Source: Harmothoe impar
Lineage: Eukaryota; Annelida; Polychaeta; Phyllodocida; Polynoidae
Reading direction: 5' to 3'
Length of the DNA: 64,000 nucleotides
NCBI GenBank assembly: GCA_947462335.1
Contig: OX381707.1
Coordinates: 64,354,004-64,418,003 of the forward strand
A program made the position numbers and the translations under genes. The first letter of the stretch is position 1; each line of letters starts with the position of its first letter. Shown here piece by piece: positions 10,048 to 20,478 of this stretch. The notes beneath the pieces were generated by a model that worked only from the letters and a program-made list of their open reading frames with translations, had not been told where the DNA came from and did not search any database.

Positions 10048-12015
10048 TCAACCATATCTACTATCGAGGGTGTTTAGGCCCCAAGGTGAGCTTGTTTTGA
10101 GACGGTGGATCCAATTGAATTCGATCTTGTGTCTCAGTTGCTTCCCTCTGTCACTGTTGGGATGACAGTAGACGAAGTCTAGGATGTGTACCCGCACATC
10201 CTTCTCACCTTCATGGTCACACTTGTTGAAGTGGACCGGTACATCATTCTTCCATTTCTTCCGTCTGATGTAACCAAGATGTTCGCCGATGCGTTCCCGC
10301 ATCTGGCGCTTGGTCTGGCCCACATATTGTATATTGCATCTTTTGCATTCAATGCAATATATAATATTGGAGCTCTTGCAGGTGACTTCAGTTTTGGTTT
10401 CGAAGGTTTCACCTGATTTCCTAGAGGAAATACTTCCCTCTCGTTTTAGGATCTTGCAATATTTGCAATTCCATTTTCTACAGCGGTTTTTCTCCTTTGT
10501 AGTTCTCACCGGTTTGGGTTGGGGGTTCTCGTCATATCTAATCTTAGATCTGACCAGATGATCCCTGAGGTTCTTGGGTCTTTTGTACCCTTTGACCACC
10601 TTCTTGTTGAAGAATTTCTTGGTGGTTTTGGATCTGTCTAACATGTCCCAATTTTTGGATAAAACATCCCTAATTGGATTGCCATTGGGTCTATAAGTGG
10701 TGATGAGGTATAGTTTCTCATCCTCATCCGGCTTTTTGACCTTCTTTGTTAGGGTTGACTCCCTGGTTATGGCGTCCACCCTAGCTTTACAGTCCTGAAG
10801 AAGTGTCTCTGGGTAGCCCTTCTTTCTGAAAGCGTCCAGTTTTAGGGCAGCTTGTTCCTGGTAGGTCTCCTCCTTCCCACAGATTCTTTTTAGTCTAAGG
10901 AGCTGTGAGTAGGGGAGACTCTTTTTGGTGGCTGGCGGGTGCGCTGAGGTGTAGTTCAGGTATGTGTTCACGTCACATGGTTTGACATACAGGTCAGTGT
11001 ACATTTTACCACCATCTCCCACCTTCACGGTAGTGTCCAAGAAGTTTATCTCCTCTTTGGATATACTTCCCGTGAATTTGATGGATACATGATTACTGTT
11101 CATGTACTCAAGCCACTCATCGAATTTATCTTTCCCATGTTCCCACACGAAAAAGATGTCATCTATGAATCTGAGCCAGACTGTGGGTTTGTAGGCCCAC
11201 CCGTCTATGAGTTTCTGTTCATGGTGTTCCATGAACAGGTTGGCATAGGAGGGTGCAAGTCTAGTACCCATGGCTGTGCCACTGACCTGTAGGTAGTGTT
11301 TTCCATTGAACTCAATGTTGTTCTTGGTTAACACTAGTCTAGTGAGGTCTGTCAGAGAGTGGTTATATGGTTTGGCATTGTTACCTCTATACTCAGTGAG
11401 TTTATCCTGAATGACACTCAGGCCCTCCTCATTGGGTATATTGGTGTACAGTGCAGTGACATCTAGAGTCCCAAACATAGTTTCTGTGCTGATAGGCGGT
11501 AGGTCCTCAATTTTATTGATGAAATCCGTTGTGTCTCGCACGTAGGATTTTATCTTGGGGACTAGGGGTCTGAGAAAATTATCCACAAAAGCAGATATTT
11601 TCTCAGTCCCACAGCCATTCGCAGAGACTACTGGTCTACCAGGAGGTGGGCTCACCTCCTTGTGGATTTTTGGGAGGAAGTAGATCAGTGGTGCTTTAGG
11701 TTTCTTCGTTCTTAAGTTACCTGCCATTTTGGCTGTGATTTCACCATTACCCATCATCTGGGTGATTTTACTATCTACTTCTTTGTACAACATAGCAGTG
11801 GGGTCTGAGGTTAAGGGCTTGTACACACTCTCATCATCAAGTTGGCGCCGTGCCTCCTTGATGTAGGATCTAGTGTCCTGTATGACAGTGGCTCCCCCCT
11901 TATCAGCTGGCTTAATGACAATTTCGTTGTCTTTAGACAGTGTCTTCAGTGCACCCTTTTCGCCCTTTGTGAGATTTTGTCTGATCCTTTTAGCATTGTT
12001 ATTCTGGCTCGCTAA
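10048..12015 (-). CDS. Penelope-like reverse transcriptase-GIY-YIG protein, 5'-truncated copy
   Basis: The minus-strand frame is open from the junction near 12015 to the stop at 10048; its first Met is at 11826, giving 592 residues. It carries reverse-transcriptase motifs: a palm segment with LDVTALYTNIP, AMGTRLAPSYANLFM, and the catalytic FIDDIFF. Downstream are a Cys-rich CRKWNCKYCK segment and a C-terminal GIY-YIG endonuclease domain (IQYVGQTKRQMRERIGEH). Such enzymes nick the target and copy RNA onto the exposed end. Compared with the plus-strand copy it lacks the N-terminal third. It differs at two residues (a Leu for Pro and an Ala for Val). The enzyme is probably inactive because the N-terminus is missing. 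Confidence 0.93.
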   Translation of the reverse strand, partial: LASQNNNAKRIRQNLTKGEKGALKTLSKDNEIVIKPADKGGATVIQDTRSYIKEARRQLDDESVYKPLTSDPTAMLYKEVDSKITQMMGNGEITAKMAGNLRTKKPKAPLIYFLPKIHKEVSPPPGRPVVSANGCGTEKISAFVDNFLRPLVPKIKSYVRDTTDFINKIEDLPPISTETMFGTLDVTALYTNIPNEEGLSVIQDKLTEYRGNNAKPYNHSLTDLTRLVLTKNNIEFNGKHYLQVSGTAMGTRLAPSYANLFMEHHEQKLIDGWAYKPTVWLRFIDDIFFVWEHGKDKFDEWLEYMNSNHVSIKFTGSISKEEINFLDTTVKVGDGGKMYTDLYVKPCDVNTYLNYTSAHPPATKKSLPYSQLLRLKRICGKEETYQEQAALKLDAFRKKGYPETLLQDCKARVDAITRESTLTKKVKKPDEDEKLYLITTYRPNGNPIRDVLSKNWDMLDRSKTTKKFFNKKVVKGYKRPKNLRDHLVRSKIRYDENPQPKPVRTTKEKNRCRKWNCKYCKILKREGSISSRKSGETFETKTEVTCKSSNIIYCIECKRCNIQYVGQTKRQMRERIGEHLGYIRRKKWKNDVPVHFNKCDHEGEKDVRVHILDFVYCHPNSDRGKQLRHKIEFNWIHRLKTSSPWGLNTLDSRYG

Positions 12016-13451
12016 ATCCTACCACCCCCGGGTGTACTAGGAAGCGCCTGTACTCTATAGTTTTAGACACACAGGACATTAGAAACCTTGACAATCTAGA
12101 TAACCTAGGATGTGCCGAAGTCACCGACACTCCTAGCAAACGCTCTAGATCCCAATGTATTATGAACAGTGCTACTAAGACAAGTAGCTCTGTGACTGCT
12201 AGCCCTGTTAGGCCGGCAACACATAATACTACAGGTATAGGCATGACTGCTCCCACACTTGGCAGTACGCCTACAGTGGTGACCGGTCATCCCTCCACCT
12301 CCAACACCACCACCACCCCCCACTCCACCACCACCAGGGTAGGTGCCGGAGGGGGTGGTGCTACCACCCCCGGGGTGCTTACCATAGGCCAACCACCTAT
12401 GGACATGCACACCGGGGCCAGTGTCACGCCAGGGGACCTCACCTCCCCTACCGCTATACACAACTCCCTTAAAGGTGTACAGTCTAATACACCTCGCTGC
12501 ACTACTCTTAAAGATACACAGTCGCCTTTGACCAATGTCTTGGGTTTCCTAACTGTAGTTGATGCCTTTGCTCATGTTAAGATAAACACACCTTCTAACA
12601 CGTCCTCTTTTCTTCCTGAACAGGGGATCGATGGCTTGTTTCCCCCAAAGGTCCACAAGGCCTGGCGGGATGCAAAGAAGTCAGGCAACGAGGCAGAACG
12701 CAGCAAAATCCGCCACTACTGGTACAAGAGGGCTAGGGCTGAAGGTCACTTCGAGCCCTGGACAGTGGGACTCCTACCCCCCCCCCCCCCTGTCGAGTTA
12801 CGCACCCCCCGCATGGAGGAGGTCACCAAACAAGCTCGCGCCAAGGCAGCCTTCACTATAATGGAGGCTGCCATGGACGAGTACAAGAGTCAGTGGGAGG
12901 AACATGAGGGGGACATGAATGCCCACTATTACACTGTAATGAACCTCAGTGCACCCCTCAATTCCAGAGAAGTTCTTGTCGAAAAAATGACCAAATTGCA
13001 CGAGTACTGTGAGCATGCTCACGTGCTCGACACTAAGTCAGAAAGGGCAGAACTAACCACCTCACTTGTAAACCTCCACGAGCGTAAAGTTCTACCTCAT
13101 GAGATTTTCGATGTGGCTACGGCCGCTGTGAAACTCTCAAGGAAGAACTCCAAACCCTCCAAAACTGGCCCCAAGGGCCCCCTACCCGCTGCCCAGGGTA
13201 ACCCCAGTGACCAGGGTTTTCAGGTGGACCCCCAACCAGGCCCACCCCCCGAGCAGGGTACCCCAGCCACTCGCCAGTCCCAGCCACCCCAGAAGGGGCA
13301 GCAGTCGGGCAACAAGCAGAAACAGCAGGGGAACCAGCAGCAGGGTGGCACCGGTGGCCAGAACCGGGGCAAACCCTACAGTCGTCCCCCCAACAACAAG
13401 GGCGGCCAGAAGAAGAAGCCGAAGGGGAAACGTCCCCAGAAGAACAACTGA
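12016..13451 (+). CDS. Penelope-like element ORF1 (unknown function), 5'-truncated
   Basis: The plus-strand frame is open from the junction at about 12016 to TGA at 13449-13451. The first ATG is at 12162, giving 429 residues, and the open frame upstream suggests the start was lost at the junction. The N-terminal part is Thr/Gly/Pro-rich. The middle has a charged helical block with Trp/Tyr-rich words (HYWYKRARAEG). The C-terminal 110 residues are Pro/Gln/Gly/Lys-rich and end strongly basic, which suggests RNA binding. No zinc knuckle was seen. It lies just before the reverse-transcriptase frame in a different phase, so a gag-like or RNA-chaperone role is plausible but unproven. Confidence 0.65.
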
Positions 13452-13891
13452 TTCACATAACTCTTGAGAATAAAGTTGATGAACTGTGTTCTAATGCCTC
13501 TGTTCCTTTGATCAATAGCAATACTCAATCTACTACTACCAGCAATAGCAAACCTAGTAAGGCACGCAAACGCAATCTAGTAATAAATGGTCAAAAAAGA
13601 ATGACATCCAATAAGAATAAATCTAAAACAGCTACTAGTAAAGTTAACACTAGTAACAAGAATATAACACAGGACTCTAGTAAAGTTACACCTAGTTGTC
13701 AACCTGTACCTGTACAACATACCAATGATACCTCGGAAGACTCACCCTTGTTGGGAGAGTCGTCCGATACCACAGTGGTCAACCTCTCTTCCAAGGTCCT
13801 GACCTCAGATGAGGCCTCTCTCTTGGAAAAGGGATTGAATTTTTGTCCTACCACCTCTAGAATTAATGAAGGTTCCTTGAAAATGGAACTG
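13448..13891 (+). CDS. Penelope-like ORF2, N-terminal part (split by LTR element)
   Basis: The frame opens before the ORF1 stop, in another phase, and has no ATG until about 13600, which suggests frameshifting or a non-AUG start. It is Ser/Thr/Asn/Lys-rich, then carries the motif NLSSKVLTSDEASLLEKGL followed by Asn-Phe-Cys-Pro. This resembles the conserved N-terminal Penelope-like motif that precedes the reverse transcriptase. The frame is cut at 13891 by the LTR element. Ignoring the insert and one 4-bp duplication (4005 bases, a multiple of three), the frame continues at 17897. Confidence 0.8.
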
Positions 13892-14584
13892 TGTCACACC
13901 ACAGATCCCCTCTTACCTTGTATATCACGCATATTATGCCATATTACACAATATCATGTAATAATTATGATTATGATAATTATGAGCATATTTTATATCA
14001 AATATATATCATAAATATGTTTACATAATTACACACAGATGTTCATCAGATTTAGATATTATAATTCCAATTATATGTTGGTTCCATAATGTCTACCCTC
14101 ATGTTAGCCTACCACTGTTTAGCCCCCATACTAAGATTAACACAAGCCTTTCATGTAACTGCCAATTAAAGCTGACTGCAATCAACAAGTCTAGCACTAA
14201 TCCCCACCTGCACAAGCCGTGGGCCAGGACAACAAACAAACAAACAACAAAGTGACACTAACAATACCTAGCCACCTGGTGGATGGAGGTAGTGGTGGCC
14301 ACACCACCACTCCCCCCCTCCCACCAGGGGGCAGGTCACTCATTGGTCAATTACTAATAACCAGTACATTTACAGCATTTATTTCTAACCAATCAGAACA
14401 CCGGAAGGAATTCTGGGATACCAGGGAAGACCGGATATAAGCTCATGTAATCCCAGGTGTCCAGACAGTAACCTCCAGGTGGTCAACTATTGTACAATAC
14501 CAATGTACCAATAAAACACCAATACTTCATACCCAAGTCTCTATCTTCATTCCGCTCATATAATGTGGTACTTTTAGTGCTACA
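13892..14584 (+). repeat. Left LTR, 693 bp
   Basis: Begins TGTCACACCACAG and ends GTGCTACA. It appears identical to 17200-17892 on reading. It has a GGATATAAG word near 14434 that may be a TATA box, and AATAAA near 14511 as a possible polyadenylation signal. The order suits U3-R-U5 in the plus direction. Confidence 0.9.
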
Positions 14585-14674
14585 GAGTGGTGGAGAACCC
14601 TCAAGAACCTGTACCTACTTACTACAAGTTAGTACCAGAACTACAATGGAGATGGAGACTCCAAGCACCACTTC

Positions 14675-14747
14675 ACGGACGTCACCTGGCCGTCACGGAC
14701 GTCACCTGGCCGTCACGGACGTCACCCGGCTGTCATGGACGTCACAA
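14675..14747 (+). repeat. 20-bp tandem repeat (GGACGTCACCTGGCCGTCAC)
   Basis: About three and a half units lie in the LTR element interior, the last with CCCGGCTGTCAT variants. Each unit contains GACGTCAC, a CRE-like word. Confidence 0.8.
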
Positions 14748-14860
14748 GATCATCACACAAGCCAGAACACACCCAGAACGTCCAGAATACGTCTACACAA
14801 GACTAGCAAGTGTACCATGTACCTACCACATTATACATGTATAGCATAATGTCTACACGC

Positions 14861-14913
14861 CAGCCACTGACGCTACACGCCAGCCACTGACTCTACACGC
14901 CAGCCACTGACTT
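14861..14913 (+). repeat. 18-bp tandem repeat (TACACGCCAGCCACTGAC)
   Basis: Three near-identical units in the LTR element interior, just before the longer minisatellite. Confidence 0.75.
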
Positions 14914-14932
14914 TACATGACATCCAGCCACT

Positions 14933-15135
14933 CAACAACACCCACAACGTGTCTACAACACCCACAACGTGTCTACAACACCCACAACGTGTCTACAACA
15001 CCCACAACGTGTCTACAACACCCACAACGTGTCTACAACACCCACAGCGTGTCTACAACACCCACAGCGTGTCTACAACACCCACAGCGTGTCTACAACA
15101 CCCACAGCGTGTCTACAACACCCACAACGTGCCTT
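14933..15135 (+). repeat. 20-bp minisatellite, ten units
   Basis: The unit is CCCACAACGTGTCTACAACA. A run of units carries AGCGTG instead of AACGTG, consistent with spread by unit exchange. Because 20 is not a multiple of three, all three frames stay open and encode the same Thr/Pro/Gln-rich peptide. These frames are not genes. Confidence 0.9.
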
Positions 15136-15239
15136 CATCGCCTACAACATGCCTACATTGTCTACAAACATCTACACCACCACCAACACGTCCACGTCAA
15201 CCCTATTACAACCCTACACATGGATAAAGGTTAGCAAAG

Positions 15240-17199
15240 TGTTTAATCTCATACCAAGGTCAAATGGCAATATAGATCTACGACAAAATTACCCCTTTAC
15301 AAATGTTTATATATACAAACTTATACAAATAGCAGCACGACCGGTCCCAGGCCACACCCCTAAGCTGCTTTATAAAACAAATACTATATTATGTACAACT
15401 TGTCACTGAGACAAATACTACGACTTACTACAAAATGACTTATCACAAAACGACTACTATCATGTACTACAAAGTACAAGAAAAAGCTTCATCATATTAC
15501 AATTGTACATCATCAATGACCCTGGATATGGCACGGCGACAGCAATTCAAAGCAATTGGCAGACCCACGCCACAAGTGACCATATCACCTGCACATCATT
15601 AAACTGCACTATGTAAAACACAAAAACTATAATCTATTACTACAGTCAACTCCCTCTTAGCGGCCACCCCTCCAGTGCAGCCAATCCCTCTACTGCAGAC
15701 ACTTTTAATAGTCCCAAACATACTACAATGTATAGAAATTGACTCCCCCTAATGCAGCCACCCCACCAATGCGGCCACTTTTTCATAGTCCCAAGGGTGG
15801 CCACAATAGAGGGAGTTGACTGTATTATTATCACGGGTGCGCACAAATCCCTATGGCCAAATCCCCCATAGGGCCACCTGAAAATTGTTACTACGATCAT
15901 CACTATAACTATGTTACAACGATCACCATGACAAGCACTGACACTGACACACCGATCATCATAAAGAAATACTGGAAATACAGTATTTATCGTCAAAAAG
16001 CGCACAAGCTTCATCAACTATTATTATTATAACTTATAATCCATCGATACTCATTTCACCACACACGTAAGTGGCAGGGCGACTCCATATTATTGCTGCT
16101 CCTTTAACAAACTGACACTTCTAATAGAACTATTATCACATGTCAAAATCAGACATGAAAGGACAGTTTGCGCACTCTTATTAACCCCCCCCCCCCCCAT
16201 AGACCAGTGGAAAAGCGGTATATGCAGGCGGCCGCCCGCATGCATCGTAGGTGTCAACAACACCAGGAGGATGACCGCAATCTGAGCCCTGGATGGCGCC
16301 ACCACCGGAGCGCGCAAACAAAAGCTCCACTTATGGGAGTGTGATAACGACCAACATGGCAGGGTGACATAGCCACCACCCTGTACCCAGACCAAAGGGT
16401 ATAAGTTTCCACACATCCCCCCATCTTTCCACAGTCACCCAGTGACACACCCCTACACACATCAATTCAGTCAGGAGCAGCCCACAGTTAATTTGGTAGA
16501 TCCCCGCCAGTACTGCGCACTTACACTCATCCTTCACCAACTATCGACTATCAACTATTACTACTACAAACGATCGACTACTACTATTATTATTATCAAC
16601 TATCAAATCCCAACGACTCGGGAATCATGAGGTATATACCATACCTCCTATTACTTATGACACACATCAAGACAAAAACAATGACAACCAACTGCCTATC
16701 TAGAACAACCACAGTGATAACTCTTATGCCCACCACTTATCCCTATCCACATCTAGAAGAACTTAATCAGATGTATTGCCAGAGACCAAGGTTTGACAAA
16801 CATTTTGCTCACATATTGATTGCTATGTACAACACTGTTATCAATTGCAACTGATCCATTTATCCCAAAACAGCAATTAAATATGAATGTTCTTGTATTA
16901 TACACCTATAATTATTCACACGCATTGACCAAGGACCCATTGTATTTAATGTTTACACGACTACAACACAAATTTAAAGTCCGACATTAATATCATAGAC
17001 GATAATCATGTACCTTCATGTCTCATGAATATTTCACTGTATGTTTTCATGATCAATCACAATTGACCCAGCTACTTAAGATTTGCTTTCACTTGAATCT
17101 GAACTTATAAATGAGTGTGACAGATAATAACAGAATTATTATACTTAGATGGATTACAAGCCTGCACGAGGACGTGCAGGAGTTGCATTGGGGGGTGCC
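15240..17199 (+). other. LTR element interior, no gene seen
   Basis: A/C-rich sequence with a C-run near 16185-16198, ACTATTATTATT tracts and a hairpin around CCTGCACGAGGACGTGCAGG (17161-17180) just before the right LTR. Open frames are short and unrelated to retrotransposon proteins. Confidence 0.6.
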
Positions 17200-17892
17200 T
17201 GTCACACCACAGATCCCCTCTTACCTTGTATATCACGCATATTATGCCATATTACACAATATCATGTAATAATTATGATTATGATAATTATGAGCATATT
17301 TTATATCAAATATATATCATAAATATGTTTACATAATTACACACAGATGTTCATCAGATTTAGATATTATAATTCCAATTATATGTTGGTTCCATAATGT
17401 CTACCCTCATGTTAGCCTACCACTGTTTAGCCCCCATACTAAGATTAACACAAGCCTTTCATGTAACTGCCAATTAAAGCTGACTGCAATCAACAAGTCT
17501 AGCACTAATCCCCACCTGCACAAGCCGTGGGCCAGGACAACAAACAAACAAACAACAAAGTGACACTAACAATACCTAGCCACCTGGTGGATGGAGGTAG
17601 TGGTGGCCACACCACCACTCCCCCCCTCCCACCAGGGGGCAGGTCACTCATTGGTCAATTACTAATAACCAGTACATTTACAGCATTTATTTCTAACCAA
17701 TCAGAACACCGGAAGGAATTCTGGGATACCAGGGAAGACCGGATATAAGCTCATGTAATCCCAGGTGTCCAGACAGTAACCTCCAGGTGGTCAACTATTG
17801 TACAATACCAATGTACCAATAAAACACCAATACTTCATACCCAAGTCTCTATCTTCATTCCGCTCATATAATGTGGTACTTTTAGTGCTACA
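17200..17892 (+). repeat. Right LTR, 693 bp
   Basis: Same length as the left LTR, with no difference that I can see, implying a recent insertion. An ATG at 17798 within it is in frame with the downstream Penelope-like reverse transcriptase. Confidence 0.9.
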
Positions 17893-20086
17893 ACTGGATA
17901 AATTCCACAGGGGGCTCAGAATTCAACAATTCTTTGATAAAGACAAAAATGGTGGGGCCTTCTCTCAGTCCACTGAGGGAGACCCTAAGCCCAATATGGG
18001 CACTTTTTCGGCCTTTGAAGATAACAATCTCCTCAAGCAGTTGAAGGATCCAAGTACTTGGAACCCTCCTAATGGCTCCCAAAACCTAGAGGCCTTCATT
18101 GCCATCAATGAAATCCATCTAGCGAGCCAGAATAACAATGCTAAAAGGATCAGACAAAATCTCACAAAGGGCGAAAAGGGTGCACTGAAGACACTGTCTA
18201 AAGACAACGAAATTGTCATTAAGCCAGCTGATAAGGGGGGAGCCACTGTCATACAGGACACTAGATCCTACATCAAGGAGGCACGGCGCCAACTTGATGA
18301 TGAGAGTGTGTACAAGCCCTTAACCTCAGACCCCACTGCTATGTTGTACAAAGAAGTAGATAGTAAAATCACCCAGATGATGGGTAATGGTGAAATCACA
18401 GCCAAAATGGCAGGTAACTTAAGAACGAAGAAACCTAAAGCACCACCGATCTACTTCCTCCCAAAAATCCACAAGGAGGTGAGCCCACCTCCTGGTAGAC
18501 CAGTAGTCTCTGCGAATGGCTGTGGGACTGAGAAAATATCTGCTTTTGTGGATAATTTTCTCAGACCCCTAGTCCCAAAGATAAAATCCTACGTGCGAGA
18601 CACAACGGATTTCATCAATAAAATTGAGGACCTACCGCCTATCAGCACAGAAACTATGTTTGGGACTCTAGATGTCACTGCACTGTACACCAATATACCC
18701 AATGAGGAGGGCCTGAGTGTCATTCAGGATAAACTCACTGAGTATAGAGGTAACAATGCCAAACCATATAACCACTCTCTGACAGACCTCACTAGACTAG
18801 TGTTAACCAAGAACAACATTGAGTTCAATGGAAAACACTACCTACAGGTCAGTGGCACAGCCATGGGTACTAGACTTGCACCCTCCTATGCCAACCTGTT
18901 CATGGAACACCATGAACAGAAACTCATAGACGGGTGGGCCTACAAACCCACAGTCTGGCTCAGATTCATAGATGACATCTTTTTCGTGTGGGAACATGGG
19001 AAAGATAAATTCGATGAGTGGCTTGAGTACATGAACAGTAATCATGTATCCATCAAATTCACGGGAAGTATATCCAAAGAGGAGATAAACTTCTTGGACA
19101 CTACCGTGAAGGTGGGAGATGGTGGTAAAATGTACACTGACCTGTATGTCAAACCATGTGACGTGAACACATACCTGAACTACACCTCAGTGCACCCGCC
19201 AGCCACCAAAAAGAGTCTCCCCTACTCACAGCTCCTTAGACTAAAAAGAATCTGTGGGAAGGAGGAGACCTACCAGGAACAAGCTGCCCTAAAACTGGAC
19301 GCTTTCAGAAAGAAGGGCTACCCAGAGACACTTCTTCAGGACTGTAAAGCTAGGGTGGACGCCATAACCAGGGAGTCCACCCTAACAAAGAAGGTCAAAA
19401 AGCCGGATGAGGATGAGAAACTATACCTCATCACCACTTATAGACCCAATGGCAATCCAATTAGGGATGTTTTATCCAAAAATTGGGACATGTTAGACAG
19501 ATCCAAAACCACCAAGAAATTCTTCAACAAGAAGGTGGTCAAAGGGTACAAAAGACCCAAGAACCTCAGGGATCATCTGGTCAGATCTAAGATTAGATAT
19601 GACGAGAACCCCCAACCCAAACCGGTGAGAACTACAAAGGAGAAAAACCGCTGTAGAAAATGGAATTGCAAATATTGCAAGATCCTAAAACGAGAGGGAA
19701 GTATTTCCTCTAGGAAATCAGGTGAAACCTTCGAAACCAAAACTGAAGTCACCTGCAAGAGCTCCAATATTATATATTGCATTGAATGCAAAAGATGCAA
19801 TATACAATATGTGGGCCAGACCAAGCGCCAGATGCGGGAACGCATCGGCGAACATCTTGGTTACATCAGACGGAAGAAATGGAAGAATGATGTACCGGTC
19901 CACTTCAACAAGTGTGACCATGAAGGTGAGAAGGATGTGCGGGTACACATCCTAGACTTCGTCTACTGTCATCCCAACAGTGACAGAGGGAAGCAACTGA
20001 GACACAAGATCGAATTCAATTGGATCCACCGTCTCAAAACAAGCTCACCTTGGGGCCTAAACACCCTCGATAGTAGATATGGTTGA
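17893..20086 (+). CDS. Penelope-like ORF2, reverse transcriptase and GIY-YIG part
   Basis: This is the continuation of the frame interrupted at 13891; it ends at a stop at 20084-20086. Motifs in order are the palm LDVTALYTNIP, AMGTRLAPSYANLFM, catalytic FIDDIFF (the two Asp near residue 391 of the open frame), a Cys-rich CRKWNCKYCK segment, and GIY-YIG (IQYVGQTKRQMRERIGEH). Apart from the LTR insertion no stop or frameshift is seen, so it was intact when interrupted. The open frame in fact begins at an ATG inside the right LTR (17798), making a possible 762-residue chimeric product. Confidence 0.95.
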
Positions 20087-20160
20087 ATTTCACCATACCT
20101 GCCTCGTCAAAAAGTTTTTTTCTAAAACCCTCTTTAGGGTGGGACAAAAATTAAAAACAT

Positions 20161-20175
20161 ACGTGTGTGCACTAA
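20161..20175 (+). repeat. 15-bp target duplication of the Penelope-like composite, right copy
   Basis: Exact direct repeat of 9139-9153. It abuts the shared 3' terminus of the Penelope-like copies. Confidence 0.7.
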
Positions 20176-20478
20176 GCTGCTTAAGTCTAAACCCACCTGC
20201 AGTAGTCAAGTAGCATGTGAAAACTTACTTAACAGATCGCTTAATTGAGTAGAGACTCTGTACTGAGAGTCTTTTCAGCCGTTTAAGAGGATTATCTAGG
20301 ACAGGGTACATAAGGATTGAAACGCCGCTCTCACCCATCACACTTTCTCGACCCGCCCTTCATCATCGTAGCATCGTCCACCCCACGCTCGCTCAGCATG
20401 TTATGAGGGTTATTTCTACCTTTACAGCTTCTTTTCTTATCGAAGTGTCGACGCTACAGAGCATCGAAACTCTCCAAA

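Larger units (their letters stand above)
13892..17892 (+). mobile_element. Non-coding LTR retrotransposon (LARD-like), 4001 bp, nested in the Penelope-like ORF2
   Basis: The element is bounded by two 693-bp direct repeats that start TG and end CA, and by the 4-bp duplication ACTG (13888-13891 and 17893-17896). The interior has no gag, protease, reverse transcriptase or integrase. It is filled with short tandem repeats, (A/C)-rich sequence and scattered simple repeats. A TGG-starting word two to three bases after the left LTR could be a primer-binding site, and a G-run (GGGGGGTGCC) precedes the right LTR. Mobilisation by another element's enzymes is inferred. Confidence 0.9.
9154..20160. mobile_element. 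Head-to-head composite of two Penelope-like elements, with nested LTR element
   Basis: A minus-strand copy (9154-12015) and a plus-strand copy (12016-20160) meet 5' end to 5' end. The shared 3' regions, from about 10048 outward to 9972 and from 20086 to 20160, are inverted copies of each other. Both copies look cut inside coding sequence at the junction. Inverted, 5'-truncated partners are a known arrangement for Penelope-like elements. The two reverse transcriptases differ at only two positions over 592 residues, so the event is young. Confidence 0.85.

Noticed and set aside
10186..10561. Plus-strand frames of 76-90 codons
   Set aside because: Antisense shadows of the Penelope-like gene, mirrored at 19573-19948.
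14933..15135. Possible CRISPR array
   Set aside because: Units are contiguous with no spacers, in an animal LTR element.
14917..15409. Three overlapping Thr/Pro/Gln-rich frames
   Set aside because: They are the three phases of a 20-bp tandem repeat, which stays open in all frames without selection.
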